Positions 6,854 to 8,226 of a stretch of DNA of 8,226 nucleotides are shown here, piece by piece. Source of the DNA: Candidatus Methanoperedens sp. (lineage in GTDB: Archaea; Halobacteriota; Methanosarcinia; Methanosarcinales; Methanoperedenaceae); the NCBI GenBank assembly GCA_028679855.1, contig JAJRAP010000279.1, positions 1 through 8,226 of the forward strand. The letters run 5' to 3'. Each line of letters begins with the position of its first letter. Positions within the stretch are counted from its first letter, which is position 1. Both the position numbers and the translations under genes were made by a program. The notes under the pieces are model-generated. The model had not been told where the DNA came from and did not search any database. It saw only the letters and a list, made by a program, of their open reading frames with translations.

Positions 6854-6980
6854 TTTGGCGATTCCCTCGATTTTTTCGCGAAAAAAGTTGCATTTTTCCA
6901 TATTTATATAAACCAATTCAGCCGCTGCATGCTGGCGATTGCCTCCCCCTGTTTTCGGGGGTATGGAGGGAATCGCCAAA
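6854..6980. repeat. Inverted-repeat block in the leader with long hairpin
   Basis: TTTGGCGATTCCCTC (6854-6868) and GAGGGAATCGCCAAA (6966-6980) are perfect 15-nt inverted repeats bounding 127 bp. Inside, TGGCGATT (6933-6940) and CCTCC (6942-6946) pair with AATCGCCA (6971-6978) and GGAGG (6965-6969), forming a 13-bp stem with one G-G mismatch and a further C/G-rich inner pairing. The palindrome TTTTTTCGCGAAAAAA is at 6871-6886. The block could be protein-binding sites of the leader or a small inverted-repeat element absorbed into it. Confidence 0.7.
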
Positions 6981-7065
6981 ATCTCTGTGTTTGATTTAAT
7001 CACCGCAGAGGAAGCAAAGAACACAATAAAACGCTGATACAACCATCTGCAATTGATTTTCTTTT

Positions 7066-7467
7066 CTATAATTTTAACCAGTTTTCAACTTCAATTTCAT
7101 CTAATCTTTCAAAATGATTAGGATTGTTTGTAACAAGAATGCATTTATTCACAAAAGCAACACTGGCAATCAAAATATCAAAATCTTCAATAATTTTCCC
7201 CTCACGCTTCAATTTTGATTTGAATTGCCCAAATGCCTTAGCTGAAGCATCATTATCCGAATATACAGTTAAATTTTTTTTGAATTTATCAATTCTTTCT
7301 AAATTTGCATTAACTTTTTTAGAATTATATGCTCCAAAATAAAGTTCAGCAAGAGTTGCATTCGATATTGAAATAGAATAAATACCGATTTCTTTTATTT
7401 TCTTTATTAATTTTTCTTCCCCGTTAATAAGGTATATGCAAATATTTGTATCCAATAAATATTTCAA
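7066..7467 (-). CDS. VapC-like PIN-domain ribonuclease toxin
   Basis: A 133-residue PIN-domain protein, the usual VapC size. It starts with KYLLDTNICIYLING, where D6 is the first metal ligand. E41 (ATLAELYFGA) and D95/D97 (IIEDFDILIASVA) give the next acidic sites, and TNNPNHF (114-120) closes the active centre in the usual form. PIN toxins cleave RNA, often tRNA or rRNA, when free of antitoxin; the target here is unknown. The start is TTG at 7467: the protein would lose its catalytic N-terminus with any later start, and the TTG overlaps the antitoxin stop as TTGA. The gene is AT-rich compared with the helicase and ycaO genes, suggesting separate acquisition. It lies between two copies of the CRISPR unit and is read in the same direction as both arrays. 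Confidence 0.92.
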   Translation of the reverse strand: MKYLLDTNICIYLINGEEKLIKKIKEIGIYSISISNATLAELYFGAYNSKKVNANLERIDKFKKNLTVYSDNDASAKAFGQFKSKLKREGKIIEDFDILIASVAFVNKCILVTNNPNHFERLDEIEVENWLKL

Positions 7468-7721
7468 AATATTTTCTCCGTTCTGTTAGTGGATTTTCTA
7501 CTGGAATAAATCTCTTTTATTTGATTTTCAATAGTCCTATTATCTTCCCATGTACCACATATTGACAAAAATTCCAGGGTTGCTTTTTCTTCTGAAGATT
7601 GATTTTCAATGATTTCAGACCTGAAAAAATGTATTATTTTAAGGATCTTTTCCTGAACTATCTCAGGCAGATCTCGTATTTCTTTCAAGATTTCTTCCTC
7701 CTGCTTTGTTTTGGTTTGCAT
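7464..7721 (-). CDS. VapB-like antitoxin
   Basis: An 85-residue protein directly before and overlapping the PIN toxin gene by 4 nt. Its N-terminal half is helical and charged (EEEILKEIRDLPEIVQEKIL), resembling the short DUF2281-like helix seen in some VapB antitoxins; I do not see a clear AbrB or ribbon-helix-helix motif. The C-terminal WEDNRTIENQIKEIYSSRKS followed by NRTEKIF matches the tail by which many antitoxins wrap around a PIN toxin. The ATG at 7721 has CAGGT about 5 nt upstream. The TTGA overlap implies that toxin translation depends on antitoxin translation. Antitoxin identity rests on arrangement and C-terminal pattern. Confidence 0.8.
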   Translation of the reverse strand: MQTKTKQEEEILKEIRDLPEIVQEKILKIIHFFRSEIIENQSSEEKATLEFLSICGTWEDNRTIENQIKEIYSSRKSTNRTEKIF

Positions 7722-7769
7722 ATAAACCTGTATTGTTTCTAAATTGAATTAAGTTTATGTAATGAAATG

Positions 7770-7777
7770 TATTTAAA
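7770..7777 (-). promoter_or_regulatory. TATA box of the vapBC-like operon
   Basis: The minus strand reads TTTAAATA preceded by GCC. The expected start near 7747 gives a leader of about 25 nt that includes CAGGT just before the antitoxin ATG. The pair probably has its own promoter, although transcripts from the mini-array upstream run in the same direction. Confidence 0.5.
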
Positions 7778-7825
7778 GGCGTGTGTTCTTTGGTACATGA
7801 TGGTTGCACGTGGTTTCTGATTGAG

Positions 7826-7922
7826 TGTCAATCTTCTTCTCTAAATTGTGCTTTTCTTCAAACTGAAATGATTGAAGGCATAAGCTGTTCATTCATCTAA
7901 AAGGGGTCTGGTCTTTTCTCAC
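7826..7922. repeat. Distal CRISPR flank, copy 2, ending in a degenerate repeat
   Basis: Near-identical to 6125-6222. The last 37 nt (7886-7922) form a degenerate CRISPR repeat like that at 6186-6222, with its own changes (TCATC for TCCTC, AAGGGG for AACGTG). No ORF is visible. It lies about 50 bp upstream of the vapBC-like promoter. Confidence 0.85.
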
Positions 7923-7997
7923 ACACTCAGTCCAATAATTGCGGCATTGATTTTTCCCGTGTTTCAATCCCCTAAATCGGGTCAACTCCTTTTACAC
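7886..7997 (-). CRISPR. Mini-CRISPR locus: degenerate repeat, one spacer, one repeat
   Basis: The repeat at 7961-7997 equals the main array's repeat except for one base (CTAAATCGG in place of CTAAAACGG). To its left is a 38-nt spacer-sized segment (7923-7960), then the degenerate terminal repeat (7886-7922), 75 nt from the good repeat. To its right is a full second leader. The arrangement is that of the main array reduced to a single spacer. Because of this shared architecture I call it a CRISPR locus although automatic tools would skip one repeat. Transcription would be leftward, toward vapBC. Confidence 0.8.
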
Positions 7998-8226
7998 CCC
8001 GGTGTCAGCGCATACGGGTTTTTGGAAAAGCATTTTAATGCCTCAATTTCCAAATTGCAATCCTTATGTACCTTTTTATAATATATAACGATTTCGGAAA
8101 AATAATGTTTGGCGATTGCCTCGATTTTTTCGCGAAAAAAGTTTGATTATATTTTGTGAATAAAAACCAATTCAGCCTCTGTTTGCTGGCGATTGCCTCC
8201 CCCTGTTTTCGGCGGTCTGGAGGGAA
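7998..8226 (-). promoter_or_regulatory. Second CRISPR leader copy, cut by the window end
   Basis: It matches 6745-6972 closely, with five substitutions and one inserted G in the first 145 nt. It keeps the CCCG/CGGG hairpin, GCATTTTAATGC, the TATA box, the palindrome TTTTTTCGCGAAAAAA (8125-8140) and two TGGCGATT motifs (8110 and 8187). A 24-nt block after the palindrome (8141-8164) has the same length as in copy 1 but quite different sequence. The window ends inside the right arm of the terminal hairpin. Confidence 0.88.
8075..8088 (-). promoter_or_regulatory. TATA box for the mini-array transcript
   Basis: Identical to the box at 6821-6834 (TTATATATTATAAA on the minus strand). The predicted start is near 8058, about 60 nt before the repeat at 7961-7997. 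Confidence 0.55.

Larger units (their letters stand above)
6745..6980 (-). promoter_or_regulatory. CRISPR leader of the six-spacer array
   Basis: AT-rich non-coding sequence next to the newest repeat, about 96% identical to the copy from 7998 over its first 140 nt or so. Going outward from the repeat it holds a small hairpin CCCGT/ACGGG (6745-6764), the inverted repeat GCATT/AATGC (6776-6787), a minus-strand TATA box (6821-6834), TTTGGCGATTCCCTC (6854-6868), the palindrome TTTTTTCGCGAAAAAA (6871-6886), a second TGGCGATT (6933-6940) and a long hairpin (6933-6978). Leaders carry the pre-crRNA promoter and sites that guide spacer insertion. Repeat orientation and the decayed distal repeat both place the leader here. 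The opposite-strand ORF across it is not credible. Confidence 0.88.

Noticed and set aside
6719..7042. A minus-strand ORF of 107 codons over the leader
   Set aside because: It begins outside the leader, runs through promoter, hairpins and into the first repeat, and has no recognisable protein pattern. The leader explains the sequence better.

Overview
The window looks like euryarchaeal chromosome from the methanogen/methanotroph branch, most like Methanosarcinales or their ANME relatives. The main evidence is an adjacent ycaO-tfuA pair of the type that makes the thioglycine of methyl-coenzyme M reductase (McrA). Supporting evidence is an archaeal TRAM-domain protein, an XPD/Rad3-type helicase, TATA-box promoters placed for nearly leaderless transcripts, and a 37-nt CRISPR repeat whose reverse complement ends in ATTGAAAC. 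The genus is inference; no rRNA or mcr gene is present.

Left part (1-5213), core genes. A helicase open at its 5' end (1-1806, +) converges on a small TRAM protein (1820-2026, -). A GXGXG beta-helix protein related to subunit C of formylmethanofuran dehydrogenase (2176-3138, -) follows. It is divergent from ycaO (3319-4572, +), which overlaps tfuA (4569-5213, +) by 4 nt.

Right part (about 5214-8226), accessory and repeat-rich. A two-gene module (5421-6101, +) ends in a TumE/DUF6516-type toxin gene. Next comes a CRISPR array of seven identical 37-nt repeats (6259-6744) with a degenerate repeat (6186-6222) one unit beyond its distal end and a leader on the right (6745-6980). The array is therefore read on the minus strand. 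An AT-rich vapBC-type pair (7066-7721, -) follows. After it the CRISPR surroundings appear again: the same distal flank and degenerate repeat (7826-7922), one spacer, one near-identical repeat (7961-7997), and a second copy of the leader (7998 to the window end). A 58-nt piece of the same leader stands alone just after tfuA (5238-5295).

The most notable structure is this duplicated CRISPR unit: a six-spacer array and a one-spacer mini-array in direct orientation, sharing leader and distal end, separated by a toxin-antitoxin pair and bordered by another, plus an orphan leader piece. The leader holds a 16-bp palindrome TTTTTTCGCGAAAAAA, two direct TGGCGATT motifs exactly 77 bp apart in both copies, a long hairpin, and a minus-strand TATA box about 80-90 bp from the first repeat. 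No cas gene lies in the window, so any interference or adaptation machinery must be encoded elsewhere.
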